A stretch of 46,777 bases of DNA, from NCBI RefSeq assembly GCF_000003605.2, contig NW_003149276.1, forward strand, positions 96,789 through 143,565, given 5' to 3'. Positions 32,030 through 43,133 of this stretch are shown piece by piece. Each line of letters starts with the position of its first letter. Positions within the stretch are counted from its first letter, which is position 1. The stretch is from Saccoglossus kowalevskii (taxonomy: Eukaryota; Hemichordata; Enteropneusta; Harrimaniidae). The notes beneath the pieces are model-generated. The model saw nothing but the letters and a program-made list of their open reading frames with translations. It searched no databases and had not been told where the DNA came from. The position numbers and the translations under genes were made by a program.

Positions 32030-32560
32030 GAATTTTTTTCTCAGAAAGCAAAGCCACTGGAACTGCATGTATTACAAAACATACTACTATAAACATACGA
32101 TACTATTCCCTGCGTGTCTGACAATTGTATAAAGTTTCGCAGGTCCTCTTTTTTTACTTTGAGAAGTGCTGTCAACCAAAGCATAAATATGCGTTTCTCT
32201 GTACATAAAATTTCACATGATTTGTTAATATTAATGTATGATAATAAAAACTTTATTTGTATCATTGTCATATGAGAAGTACTCTTGTCCTTATTAGAGA
32301 TATTGAAACTAATCCAGGGCCACAAACAGACACAACACTGACTCTTGATTTGATTTAATCTGATTTGTATACTTCCTTGTCATTTTACCTGTTGTACTGG
32401 TTTGTCGCTATCTGGTTTTCTTGCTGAGAATAATGCTGACCTGGATGGAGAATGCTATAAACTTGAAAATGCCATAGAAATCACGTTTGCCAATTTATGT
32501 CCATGCAACTTTAAAATGACAACAAGCGAAGGGAGTGTCATTCATGACTTGTTAATTACC
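32030..32560 (+). mobile_element. LINE 5'-end fragment with 2A-like motif
   Basis: A 28-codon frame at 32272-32358 reads MRSTLVLIRDIETNPGP and then QTDTTLTL before a stop. D-(V/I)-E-x-N-P-G-P is the consensus of 2A ribosome-skipping peptides, known at the N terminus of ORF1 in CR1-like LINEs of sea urchins and other marine invertebrates. The following 200 bp look like decayed ORF1. Boundaries are approximate and the 3' part of the LINE is absent. Confidence 0.6.
32272..32358 (+). pseudogene. 2A-like peptide ORF, truncated
   Basis: ATG at 32272 opens MRSTLVLIRDIETNPGP. The Leu-rich stretch before D-I-E-T-N-P-G-P is also typical of 2A peptides, and family members skip the Gly-Pro peptide bond during translation. 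A TAA at 32356 ends the frame ten codons later, so the protein it once led is lost. Activity of the remnant is not implied. Confidence 0.6.
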
Positions 32561-32840
32561 TAATTTGCATAATAAATTAATTTTCAGCTTTTGATATTTC
32601 AAGTAATAGGTAATAATATTTGTGCATATTAATCACCTGATTTGCATAATTCGGATTTTCACATATATCTCAAGTACTAATCATGACATTTCAATGAAAC
32701 TTTGTACACATGTCCTCTAGGACTATGCAGATACCTTATTGGTTTTGGGGTAAATAATTGTACATATTAATTACCTAATTAGCATAATAATTCCCAATTT
32801 TTTGGTTCTGATCACATTTAAATGAAACTTGGTACATGGT
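32550..32840 (+). repeat. Repeat R2, copy d, abutting DIRS copy B
   Basis: Two units carry TTAATTACCTAATTTGCATA, GACATTTCAATGAAACTTTG, CTCTAGGACTATGCAGA and ATTTAAATGAAACTTGGTAC. It runs straight into the left end of DIRS copy B, so B probably inserted into an R2 array. Confidence 0.55.
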
Positions 32841-33734
32841 TACCAGAACGTCTGTGGAAATAATAAATTTCATTTATTACTCATTAGGCTTAATTACAGA
32901 TTACAGCCCCGAACGAAAACCATTAGGGAATATACCCGGGTCCACAAAAAACACCCTAGGGTAGCATTCCCTATAGAAAAAAGGGTGCTCATGCGCGTGA
33001 GGCCTGATCCGTTCATTCTCTCTTGTTTCCGCTACCAACGGGTGCAGATATTTTTCAGCTCCACTGCTACGCATGACAGAAGAACAGGTTGCATTTTTTT
33101 ATGACTGAGATTATCTAGGAATCTAGTGTTGGTGATCGTCTCCATTACGGTAAAGGCTTTGTATTATTAGGGGCCCCATTTTTACCTGTTTTAGTTGAAT
33201 TGCCGGCTCAGTTTATATTCATCCAGATTCCGAATTCTGGCACGGTGAATTTTCTCGTTTTTTTTCATGATCTCATTTCGTAATTTTTTTCCAGACTGCA
33301 TAATGCCTGAGTCGCAAATAAAGACGAAGAATGTCCTGACGCAACAGTCGGGACATAAGACATGCTCATCCTCCCTTAAACAAATTCCTGTTTGGGACCC
33401 GCACATGTGTTACCATTCATGTTTCGGTTGTGTCAGGGGTATTGCCTAGAGGGTCTCTGCGATCAATGGGATCCTAAAACGTGGTTGCATTGTGAGTTGA
33501 GGTGGAAGGCTGAAGGCAAGCGATTAAAAACTGGTAAAAGTCGCGATAAACGCAGCTAGCGATGAAATGTCTGATTCAATGAGTGAAAAATCTCTTCCTC
33601 CACTTGGTAATCGCGACGAGGATCGCCTCCGATCAATAACCAAGATTGTTGGAGAGTTGTCACGACTCCCTGCTCGATGTAGCGGGATCGACGATTGAGA
33701 CAAGACCTTCAAAACCGTTTATCTCTGAGATAAC

Positions 33735-34175
33735 GTGGAAACATTAGCGACAGAACTAAATTCTCCCAACGTGGAATTAGTGTCTTCATTTGATGTTACT
33801 GAGGCGGACAAACATCATTCAACCGCTTTTGCTGGGGGATCGGAGTTTCCAGTCACCACGGTTACCGATGTTGATAAACAGCGAATTCCCACTGGGGCGC
33901 TGACATCGACACCAAGTACCGAGGTGGAATCGGTACAGCCCTTAGGGACTGAACCGGTTCAATCCACCAAGACTTCATCGGTACTGACACATCCTGAGTT
34001 GCTTCCGCGATCACAGGGACAGGCCCTGTTGCCTTCCCTTACTGGTACTAGTCAAGGTGACCAGCTCTCCCATGGTGAAGAGATGGCTTGGATGCGTAAT
34101 CTGGATTCAAAAGTCAACTTCCTTATGCAGTGTCAGGGTACGACGCAGGAGGACCTGGGGGGGCAAGTCAGATAG
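33735..34175 (+). pseudogene. DIRS copy B gag-like ORF, N-terminal piece
   Basis: A 146-codon open frame (METLATELNSPNVELVSSFD at its start) rich in Ser, Thr, Pro and Gln, ending in a GEEMAWMRNLDSKVNFL helix-like part. Degenerate homologues lie at 18950-19300 and 38900-39330. In DIRS elements the first ORF is taken as the nucleic-acid-packaging protein, and no zinc finger is visible here. The frame breaks at 34175 and resumes in other frames to about 35050. Confidence 0.6.
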
Positions 34176-34439
34176 GGGGCACGGGCTGAGATACTGCCTG
34201 TCCCGCCGCCGCCAGGGCTAGGGTCAGGTATGTCCCATCCCCCAGTAATCTCTCCTGTAGAGGATCAGTGGAGGGACAACTCACATCAGTGGGAAAGGGA
34301 GTGTCCACTTCTTTTATAGAGCACTTTGTCGTCTCTCATCCCCACTTTGTTTGGACAGTCACAGGATACCCAACCAACCGGAGCCGAGCTGACCCTTACT
34401 AATATGCAGTTAAGGTTGCAGCTTGTGAACCGGGCAGTG

Positions 34440-35160
34440 ATTGCCGTGAGACTTTTGTTTTGTACGAGGCCGGTGTTAATCCCACCCCCCAGATGGGGGA
34501 GTCGCTTTTGGACCTGTTCTCATCGGCGCTCTCCTCTCCCACTGCCGGCGTGGAGACCGCGCCGGCTGGCCAACTCCCCTTGGTATCTTGTGTGGCCCAA
34601 GCTATGGAGGGGGCTCAGAGAGCGATGGAGGGGGAGGTCATGGTTTCGGGAGGTCATGTCCCATGCCTTCTGTTGGGTGAATCAATACCCCATTGCGGCT
34701 ACGCAAACCGTTGATGGGTCCCCGGTGTGGGATACTCACATGGTACCATAGCCTGCTCCACGGGTTCTCTGTTCCGATCCCGGTACCCATACCTTTTTTA
34801 AGGCGGGTAGTGCTGATCTGGAAAGCCACGTTGTGTGGATATTTGACTGGCACCAGTGCCTACAAGTGCATCGAGCTTTACGGGCGGAAATTAGGTTTTT
34901 TTTGGCATTAGAGCGTCAGCTCACCTTGCTAAGTTCTGACCGTCTGAGTGCTCAGCAACGAAGCTCGATCCTTGGGCAGATGGGCCAGTTCCTGGCTGTG
35001 CAGAGAGTCGCTATATGCGATACCTTGGCAGGAGCGGTTTCGGTTGAGTGAGAGGCAGTTCTGAGTCTGTGCGCCTATCCTACTCCAGCAGGAGATGAGT
35101 TTGATCGCCTGCGGAGAAGGCTTTGGGGGCGTGACCGGCTATTTGGTGGCCGGTTAGCAG
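34440..35160 (+). pseudogene. DIRS copy B gag-like ORF, later piece
   Basis: Fragments such as ALRAEIRFFLALERQLTLLS and SDRLSAQQRSSILGQMGQFL (34833-35051) form a helical region, with copies A and C collinear (19580-19870 and 40240-40540). The 34460-34714 frame covers the part before it. Frameshifts separate the pieces. Confidence 0.55.
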
Positions 35161-35640
35161 ATGCAGTGAACGGATCAAAGCGCACATGGTCTCTTTTGAA
35201 GGGACAGAAGAAGACTAGTAGCGGGAAGCGTCAGAAAAAGCCCAAGAAACGTGGTTTTGGTGGTGGGCATCCTGACACTTCTGGGGACCAGGGGCCGCGA
35301 AGTCTCTTTGAAGGTTTCGCCGGCTGCCTGGACATGGATGGTGGTACGACTCCGGGTCTCTCTCCCCTGAGTCATCGGGCTCAGTCTCCCCGTCTTCGTC
35401 CTCCCATACTGGAGGCTGGAGTTCAGGAAGCACTAGCTCCGTACCCCGTCCACTCCTTCCTGTGGGATCGCGCCTTATGCAGCACATACCAGCTTGGTGC
35501 AGGAAAATTTCCGATCCCTGGACGCTTTGCAGTAGTGTCGCGTGGGTATCAGATTCCTCTTCGGTCTCCTCTGACTCATCATCCTCCCTCAGGCCCTTTG
35601 CCGAGGGACTAGGTCAAGGCGGAGACGATCCGACAGGAAG
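35160..35640 (+). pseudogene. DIRS copy B gag/polymerase junction, frameshifted
   Basis: A Lys/Arg-rich stretch (KGQKKTSSGKRQKKPKKRGF) is followed by a Gly/Pro/Ser-rich linker. Two frames then divide the segment that leads into the polymerase: SRLMQHIPAWCRKISDPWTL in one and AVVSRGYQIPLRSPL in the next. The W-x-x-I-x-D-x-W and R-G-Y-x-I pattern is usual just before DIRS reverse transcriptases, so at least one frameshift lies between 35495 and 35530. Confidence 0.6.
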
Positions 35641-36089
35641 TAGCCAGCCTTCTGGGGAAAAGGGCGATACGCCTAGTGGTGAACCCCCATTTATTCCCAG
35701 GGTTTTATTCCCACATCTTTCTCATTCCCAAGAGTTCGGGGGGGGGATGTTGTCCATTCCTAGACCTCAGTCATCTGAATGGGTTTGTGGAACTTAAGCG
35801 CTTTCGAATGGAAACACCGGCTTCGGTACTTCTGTCAGTGCACTCGGGCGATTGGTTGACGTCGTTGGACTTGAGCGAAGCTTACTTCCACATTACCATT
35901 CACCACTCATGCAGCTGGTATCTCAGATTCCCATTAGAGGACAACGTTTACGAATTTACCACCCTTCCTTTTGGTCTGTGCATGGCACCGTACATCTTCA
36001 CCAGAGTGCTAAGACAGGTGACCCAGCTGCTACACCAGTCGTCAGTCTATCTGAACCCATATCTTGATGACTGGTTAGTACAAAACTGA
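35620..36089 (+). pseudogene. DIRS copy B reverse transcriptase
   Basis: The frame starts before the first Met (35676) with EVASLLGKRAIR and continues PGFYSHIFLIPKSSGGG, FLDLSHLNGFVELKRFRMET, SLDLSEAYFHITI (first catalytic Asp), LPFGLCMAPYIFTRVLRQV and YLDDWLV (the catalytic Asp pair). All three catalytic Asp are present. It copies element RNA into DNA in the family. A stop at 36087-36089 cuts the protein before RNase H, and the nine-G run near 35740 sits where a GGWRP-like motif is usual. Confidence 0.85.
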
Positions 36090-36115
36090 GATGCTTACTG
36101 GACTACAGGGTCCAC

Positions 36116-36594
36116 ATGCGGAACCTGATATTCAGGGTTCAATTGTCGGACCAAGCGATTGTTGCCCTCCTTTGGTGGAAGGATGCACAGAACTTGGAAA
36201 CGGGAATACCCCTAGATCCGACGACTCCATCGCTGACTCTCCTTACAGATGCGTCACTCCAGGGATGGGGTGGTCATCTGATGGACCTTCAGGTCCAAGG
36301 GACGTGGCCGCCCACATATTCGGACCGCCACATCAATTGGTTGGAGTTGCAGACCGTCCTACTGTCTCTGAAACATTTTCAGGAAGTCACACACCAGTCC
36401 TGCTTTGGACAGACAACACCTCAGTAGTGCCGTACATCAACAAGGAGGAGGGGATGCATTCCCCCACGTTGTCAAAGCTAGCAGAGGAGATTCCTCTTTG
36501 GTGCATGGAAAACCAGATGGAGCTCAGCACCTTCCGGGAATACGCAACAGTGCTGCAGACGCCCTCTCGAGACGTATTGGTTCCAGAACACTGA
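36116..36594 (+). pseudogene. DIRS copy B RNase H domain, frameshifted
   Basis: One frame gives LLTDASLQGWGGHL and HINWLELQTVLLSLKHF, another VLLWTDNTSVVPYINKEEG, and a third HLPGIRNSAADALSRRI. Together, in order, they are the D-A-S, E-L, T-D-N and A-D-x-L-S-R blocks of an RNase H that removes the RNA template. Frame changes fall near 36400 and 36525. It is not functional as it stands. Confidence 0.8.
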
Positions 36595-36674
36595 GTGGCA
36601 GATCACCCACTGGGTGGCGGATCGGCATTTTCGTTTCTAGGATGGGCCCCGGATAGAAGCTATAACTTAACCAT

Positions 36675-36920
36675 TTGGAACATCACCAGGTGAAGGCACA
36701 CAAAGTGCGCTGGGTAGCCAAATCATTGGCTTTGATGTCTGGGGCCTCGCTCGAGCAGGTGCTCCAAGCAGGGTTCTGGAGATATCAGAATGTCTTCATT
36801 AACTATTACCTGAGAGACCTCCAAGCGCTGAGGGAGGGTCTCTACAGGTTGGGTCCAGTGTTGACGGGTCAGACAGTGTTTGTTGACCCAGCCCGCACCA
36901 CCAAGGGGCCCTATGCATGA
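36675..36920 (+). pseudogene. DIRS copy B tyrosine recombinase, C-terminal fragment
   Basis: It starts MEHHQVKAHKVRWVAKSLAL and continues FWRYQNVFINYYLRDLQALR. The H-x-x-R pair is kept (H-K-V-R), unlike copy A. The preceding half with the first catalytic Arg region, visible in copy A as VRALSWYFDRTK, is deleted: only about 80 bp separate RNase H from this fragment. Confidence 0.78.
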
Positions 36921-37470
36921 AAGCGTTAGCGCAATAGTGTCTTTAGCCGAAACCAGCCTCCTCCTCCGGCGCTATCAAACCCCAGCAATACACTCTTGTT
37001 GATGCCTTGGAATTGTTGGGGCCCTATTTTATTGTTCAGACGGCCCGCTTTATTAAGCCTCCCCAAATTGGGGGGGGGGGTCTACTCTCGAGGCACCTGT
37101 TCCCTGAAGAGTCGCCTGAGTGTTTGTATCCTAGGACATCCTCCTTGTTAGTGAGTAGTTTTAGATTTCTCTCAGTTTTTTGACCTTTTTCTTTGTGTCG
37201 AAAAGTGTACATTTCAGCCATCAGAGCTTCCCCACCTCCGGTGAGCGTGCTACTCTGCTAACGAGTAATAAATGAAATTATTATTTCCTTGGATTTTTTG
37301 GTAGGTGATGTAGTAAACTATTAGGTTTGTACAAACCCGTTTGTTTACCTAATCATACCTACCAGAAAGTCCATGGAAACCGCCCACTTCCCCCACAAGC
37401 TTCCGGCGGCCCGTTGCTGCAGCGGTAACGTTTGTGAGAATGAACGGATCAGGCACCCTGAGGGTGACCC

Positions 37471-38164
37471 AACAGGAGGGGCCACTCTCAACCAGACTCA
37501 CTCTTTGTATGTAATTTTTTTTGATTGCTCAGTCCTGTGGATTTTCTCATTCATTGGTTCATTGAATGTTGAAATTTTCAAATTTCAGAGGGTGTCACTC
37601 ATTCCAGGCCCTTGGTGTGTGAGATTATTTTGTAGCACATCACCTTAAAATACGTTATGAAATGTAGCAAAACAAGCTTAAGAGTTGTTACCTGCCAGCT
37701 TAAGTTACAGGATGTATTATTCTACATCACAAAACTTATACTCTCTATCATCTGCCAAGCAGATAGAAATCAAATAATAATATACTTATAAACTTTTCTG
37801 CTTACAAAATATAAATTTACTCCAGCAGCTGACAAAAGCAAAGCAAAATGCATATCAATAGGAAGTGTTCAATCTAGTCTGTCATTTTCAGCATTGTCAG
37901 TGGTGCGAAATCCACTATTTTTAAACGCAACTTTTATCAAAGTTGACAGCACCTACTCACCTTGTAGTTCCAGCTTGTATGGGCATCTATGTCTATCTTA
38001 AATCAGAAACCGTTTTACTAAACAGTTTAATGTACACACATGTATACAGATGGTGGAATCAATTTGATCCCACATTAGTGGGCTTACACTACCAGTGGCC
38101 AGGGATGTGGGAAATTAAAATGCAAAAAATAGTTTCAGTTGAACGATAGATAATTAAATCTTGT
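37471..38164. other. Spacer between DIRS copies B and C
   Basis: About 690 bp of AT-rich sequence has no exon or repeat I could match. The two DIRS copies are therefore separate insertions or were split by this sequence, not a direct tandem pair. Confidence 0.5.
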
Positions 38165-38383
38165 AGTTTACTACATCACCTACCAGATAATCTGTGGAAA
38201 TAATACATTTAATTTATTACTCGTTTAGGCTTAATTACAGATCACAGCCCCAAACGGAACTACTAGAGAATATACCCGGGTCCAAAAGTAACACCCTAGG
38301 GTAGCATTCTCTAGAAAAAAGGCCTCGTTTAAGGGGTCACCAACAGGGCGATCACGCACCAGAGGCCTGCCAGTTCCAATTCT
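38165..38383 (+). repeat. DIRS copy C left terminal inverted repeat and complementary region
   Basis: The outer 56 bp pair with 42585-42639. The whole stretch pairs with 42734-42945, including a perfect 41-bp block (38343-38383 with 42734-42774) containing GCACCAGAGGCCTGCCAG. The inner TAATACATTTAATTTATTAC-type part is itself nearly palindromic. Confidence 0.8.
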
Positions 38384-38779
38384 TTTTTTGTCACTTTTCA
38401 TGTCTTTTCTTCGATTGCATCATGCTTAAATCATTAAAGAGACTAAGAATGTGCCGACTAAATTTGGCACATTAGATACCTTCACCTTGCCACTGCCAGT
38501 TTGGGACCCAAACATATGTGTTGTCATTTTGTTATAGTCCCAAACATAACTCGGGATTTTGCCTCGACGAAATTTGCGATCTGTGGCATTCTCGTTCGTG
38601 GTAGCGCTTTGAGGTGGAGGTTGAAGCTGAGGGCAAGTGATCGCAAAAAGCTGGTATGCGTCGCTCAAAAAAGGGGAATCCCCAACAAAAGCTAGCGATG
38701 TGTAAGTTTTTCATGAGTGATAAAAAAAAATCTCTCCCTTTTCCTTTGGTAGTGAGACGAGGCTTGCCTCCTAACGCGA

Positions 38780-40560
38780 CTGAGAAAAAAAAGAGTTGCC
38801 CGTGTCAGAGTCCCTGCTTAATATAGCGGGATTGGCGATCAAGACAAGACCTTCAAAACTGTTTATTTTTGAGGTGACGGGGATGTTATTCAATAAATTG
38901 GAAACACCGGCAACGGGACTTTCTCCCAATGTGGAGTTAGTTTCCCCGTTCGATGTTACCATGGCGGGCAAACACCGTTCCGTCGCTTTTGCTGGGGGAT
39001 CAGAGTTGCAAGTCACCACGGTTACCAATGTGGGTAAACAGCATATTCCCACTTGGGCAGACATCCACACTGAGTACCAAGGTTGAATCAGTATGGCCCT
39101 TAGGGACTGAACCGGTTCAATCCACCGAGACTTCATAGGTACCGAAGCAGCCTGAGTTGCTTGCACGAACACAGGAACAGGCCCCATTGCCTTCCCTTAC
39201 CGGTACTAGTCAAGGTGACCAGTTCTCCCATGGTGAAGAGATGGTTTGGAAGACATAGATGTTTAATCTGGCTTCAAAAGTCAACTCCCTTTTGCAGTTG
39301 CAGGGTATGACGAAGGAGGACCTGGGAGGCGTGGCTGAGATACTGCCTGTTCCTCCTCCTCCGCTAGGACTAGGGTCAGATGTGTCCCATCCCCCAGTGA
39401 TCCCTCTTTTAGAGGATCAGGGGGGACAACTCACATCAGTGGGAAATGAAGTGTCCACTTCTTTTATAGAAGAGGGGTCCTCTCACTGGAACAGATGACG
39501 TTACGCATCCTCTTCCGAATTCCCCACACCCCCCTCAGGCTCTGGCTGACCAGGCATCGCTTCCTGCATCTCACCAAGCCGCGCAGAGTGCCCCTACTTG
39601 TTACTCTGTGAGGGGGGCTCCAGTGTTGGTACCCCTCTGCACAGGGGTACGCAGCCCCCCCACAGGCCCCCTGGGGTTGCAGTTACCGCTTCCTCAGCAG
39701 CGGCGGGGAGGACGCCTTGTTTCTCGCCCCTTCCTTGTTTGAACAGGCACAGGCTACCCAGCCAATCGGAGCCCAGCTGACCCATGCCATTATACAGTTA
39801 AGGACGCAGCTTGCGAACCGGGCAGTGTTTGGTGCGAGACTTTGTTTTCATGCGGGCCGGTGGTGATCCCACCTCTCCAGCTGGGGGAGTTGCCTTTGGA
39901 CTTTTTTGTTTTCATCCGCGCTCCCCTTCCTACTGCTTACATGGAGTCCATGCCTGTTGGCCAACTCTCCTAGGCACCTCGTGTGACCCAAGTTGTGGAG
40001 GGAGCTCAGAGGGCCCTGAGGTGGTGACTGATACCCCTTGTTGAGACAAGGACGAAAATACTGATCCTGGATTGGGTCGTCCTTGTTCCATGTCTTTCCT
40101 TGGAGATGATACCCCATCGGGGCTACGCAAACCGTCAATGGGTCCCTGATTCGAATTACTCGTGCGCGGTGCCATAGCCTTCTTCACAGCTTCCCGTCCC
40201 GATCCCGATACTCATGCCTTTGTTAAGGCGGGTTACTGCAGGCAGAACTTAAACCCATTAACTTTGTAGAATGGGTCTCCTTAGAGCGTCAGCTCACTCT
40301 TTTAAGTTCTGACCAGCTGAGTGCTAGGCAACAAACCACGATCCTCTGGCAGTTGGACCAGTTTTGCACAGAGAGTTGTTATATGCGACATCCTGCAAGT
40401 CCATACTGCCCTCTTGGCAAGGAGCAGTTTCGGTTGAGTGAGAGGCAATACTGAGTCAGTGCGTCTACCCTACTCTAGCGGTAGACGAGTTTGATCACCT
40501 TCGGAGATGGCCTTGGGTGCACGGCTGGCTTGATGGTGGCTGTTTTGCTGATGCGGTGGT
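38780..40560 (+). pseudogene. DIRS copy C gag-like region, degenerate
   Basis: The collinear match to copy B 33680-35150 includes frames with SPNVELVSPFDVTMAGKHRS (38796-39086) and FNLASKVNSLLQLQGMTKED (39259-39498). Many stops and shifts break it. Copies A and C share variants not in B, so those two may be closer relatives. Confidence 0.55.
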
Positions 40561-41649
40561 CGTTATTGGTGGTTGTGCAGGATCAACGTATTCATTGAAG
40601 AAATCATCCTTGTTGCCCTTTTTAGGTCGACAGTTCTCACCAAAACCACAGGACAGCTCAGGCAATAAGTCCCATGCTTTTTGACCAGCCAGCGAGGATC
40701 GAAAGCGCTTGTGGTCTCCTTCTAAGGGGCAAAAGAAGACCAGTAGCGGGAAGTGTCAGTAAGGGTCCAAGAACGTGGTGGGAAGATGTTCTGGCATTTC
40801 CGGGGTCCAGGGAGCCACGAATTCTCGTTAAAGGCTTCTCTGGCTGCCTGGGCATGGATGGTTGTATGACTCTGGGTTCACCCTTCTGGAGTCCTCCAGC
40901 TCAGCCTCCCTGTCTCTGACCTCCTACGTTGAGGGCTGGAGTTCAGAGAGCTCTAGCTCCGAACCCCTGTCCGCTCATCCCTGTCGGATAACGCCTCAGC
41001 AGCACACTCCAGCTTGGCGCAGGATAGTTTCTGACCCCTGGATGCTCGCAGTAGAGTCTCGGTGTGTGTGTGTGTGGGGGGGTATCAAAGCCCTCTCCGG
41101 TCTCTTCTTCTGACACCTCATACCCCTCTGGTCTTCTCTGAGGGACGAGGTCAAGGCGACCCGGCAGGAAGTAGCCAGTCTTCTGGAGAGAAGAGCAGTT
41201 CGCCTTGCGGAGATTCCCATTTTATTTCTATATCCTCCTTGTTTCAAAGTGTTGGGGGGTGGGGGTGTGGCGTCCTGTTCTAGTCCCCCAGCAGCTGAAC
41301 GGTTTTGTGGAGCTCAATCGCTTCTGGATAGAAACGCCTATTTCCGTGTCTCTGTTAGAGCACTCGGGCGATTGGCTAGCGTCGCCTGGAAAATCTATCG
41401 ACAATTCCTGGATATCGGTTGGTTTTGTTCCCAGTTTGGTCTGCTGGGCTGAAACTCGCTTTGAGTTCAATTATGCACAACTGTTTTAGTCTTTCTGCTC
41501 GAAGAGGCCGCATGCCAAGGGGCTAACGAATTCTCCACACTGGGACTTGTCGTCGGTTCTAGCAGAATTACGACAACCCCCTTCGAGTCTATGGACCGGC
41601 AGACATGAAGTATGTCATTATAAAAACAGTTTTTTCTTTTGGGTCTGGC

Positions 41650-42250
41650 ATCAGGTAGGCGGCGTTCAGAAATAGGGGCACTGTCTTTCAGTTATGGATG
41701 TGCTTCCTTCATGAACTCACAAGTTATTGGAAGACTCGGATGGGCTTCTTGCCAAGAATCAATGCTAACTGTTTGTCGTCACTAACTTAGTGGGCTTGGA
41801 AGACCGTTAGGAATGGATTCTATGTCCTGTCCTAGCTTTGAGCTGGTACTTTGATCGAACCAAGGTGTCTCGGGCAATGAGAACAGCTTGTTATGGGCGA
41901 GGCAAGCAAAGCCACCCTGCCTCAAATATCACCATTTCACGGGGGATTGCCAATACAGTTTTGGAAGCATATAATTTTATGGCTTCTTCAGCGACCTGTT
42001 TGGAAAGTCACCAGGTGAGGGCACACGAGTAGCGAACACTTTGGCTTTGATTTCTGGTGCCTCGTTCGAGCATATGCTCCGAGCAGGGTTCTGGTGATCA
42101 CAGAATATCTTCATTAACTATAACCTGAGATACCTCCAACAAACGCTGGAGAAGGGTCTCTACAGGTTGGGACCAGTGGTGACAGGTCAGACAGTTTTCG
42201 TTGACCCAGCCCACACCATCAGGGGATCCCATGCACGAAAGCGTTAGCGC
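41650..42250 (+). pseudogene. DIRS copy C tyrosine recombinase, degenerate
   Basis: MSWYFDRTKVSRAMRTACYG with RGKQSHPASNITISRGI (41838-42032) parallels copy A. The frame stops just after HQVRAHE, where about 15 bp spanning the catalytic H-x-x-R are deleted relative to A. The rest (ISSLTITCDI-type region up to GQTVFVDPAH) survives in other frames to about 42240. Confidence 0.65.
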
Positions 42251-42584
42251 GTTGGTGTCTTCAGCCGAAACCAGCCTTATTTTGATCAACGCTGCTGGCT
42301 TCGGTCTGCACTATCCAACCTCAGCAATACACTGTTTTATGCATTAAAATTGTTGGGCCCTATTTTATTGTTCAGGTGGCAGGCTTTAGTAAGCCTCCCT
42401 AGATTTTGGGGGCCTACTCTCGGGCATCCGGTCCCTGGAGAGTCACCTGCGTGGTTGTATCCCAGGATAAGACTCCTTTTTAGTGAGTAGTTTTAGATTT
42501 CTCTCAGTTTTTTGAAAAATGTACATTTCAGTCGCCGGAGCTTCCCCACCTCTGGTGAGCGTGCTACTCTGCCTAATGAGTAAT

Positions 42585-42982
42585 AAATGAAATTTATTAT
42601 TTCCACAGATTTTCTGGTAGGTGATGTAGTAAACCATTTGTTTACCTAATCATACCTACCAAAAAATCCGTGGAAACCCACTCACCTCCCCACAAGCTTC
42701 AAGCGGCCATTGTGGACCAGCGTAACATTTTTGAGAATTGGAACTGGCAGGCCTCTGGTGCGTGATCGCCCTGTAGGTTACCCCTTAGACGAGACCTTTT
42801 TTCTAGAGAATGCTACCCTAGGGTGTTTCTTTTAGACCCGGGTATATTCTCTAGTGGTTTCCATTTGGGGCGGTAATCTGTAATTAAGCCTAACAAGTAA
42901 TAAATGAAATTTATTATTTCCACGGATTTTCTGGTAGGTATGATTAGGTAAACAAACGGCTTTGTACAAACCCTAATAGTCC
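42585..42982 (-). repeat. DIRS copy C right terminal complex
   Basis: In order: the right inverted repeat (42585-42639), a segment GTTTACCTAATCATACCTAC (42645 on) that is inverted at about 42918-42957 to form a hairpin with 40-45-bp arms, and the inverted copy of the left end (42734-42945). Copy B has the first two parts and an 18-bp complementary block only. This right end is therefore unusually complete, or includes part of a second, oppositely oriented copy. Confidence 0.7.
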
Positions 42983-43133
42983 TTAATTGTTGTGAGTGGT
43001 AGGCAAGTGATTTGATTTTGGGTGTTTCCCCCAGCAACAATAATTCTTGAAAACTAGTAACCCAAATTGTATTAGGTGGACCTATGTCTAATTTGTGCTG
43101 ACAATATCCCTTTATTTTACATACAATATAAAG
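42983..43133. other. End of the 18.5-kb intron
   Basis: Short non-repetitive sequence ends in the tract CCCTTTATTTTACAT and AATATAAAG, taken as the acceptor because it restores phase 1 from the FN3 exon. The AG is preceded by purines, so the exact junction is less certain than others. Confidence 0.45.

Larger units (their letters stand above)
32838..37470 (+). mobile_element. DIRS-like retrotransposon copy B (best preserved)
   Basis: The left end ACCAGAACGTCTGTGGAAAT followed by AATAAATTTCATTTATTACT is inverted at about 37263-37312. Beyond it, a segment (37318-37453) ends with GAGAATGAACGGATCAGG, the exact complement of 33003-33020 near the left end, which is the internal complementary region expected of DIRS elements. 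In order: a gag-like ORF (33735 on), reverse transcriptase (35620-36089), RNase H (36116-36590), and a truncated tyrosine recombinase (36675-36920). Stops and frameshifts make it non-autonomous. I did not identify the methyltransferase-like domain some DIRS carry. Confidence 0.88.
38165..42982 (+). mobile_element. DIRS-like retrotransposon copy C (polymerase mostly deleted)
   Basis: Left terminus TTTACTACATCACCTACCAG, inverted at 42585-42639. Decayed gag-like region to about 41300, then only the first reverse transcriptase motifs (NGFVELNRFWIETPISVS and HSGDWLAS, 41290-41390), a gap with about 250 bp of unclear sequence, and recombinase remains (41650-42250). The right end carries a full inverted copy of the left 200 bp (42734-42945). 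RNase H and the reverse transcriptase core are gone. It lies 150 bp before the coiled-coil exon. Confidence 0.82.

Noticed and set aside
43076-43133. Translation start of a separate coiled-coil/ankyrin gene at the Met of the long frame
   Set aside because: The 19 codons before 43133 resemble intron sequence (TTTATTTTACATACAATATA), and a phase-matched acceptor follows. It is kept as an alternative, not excluded.
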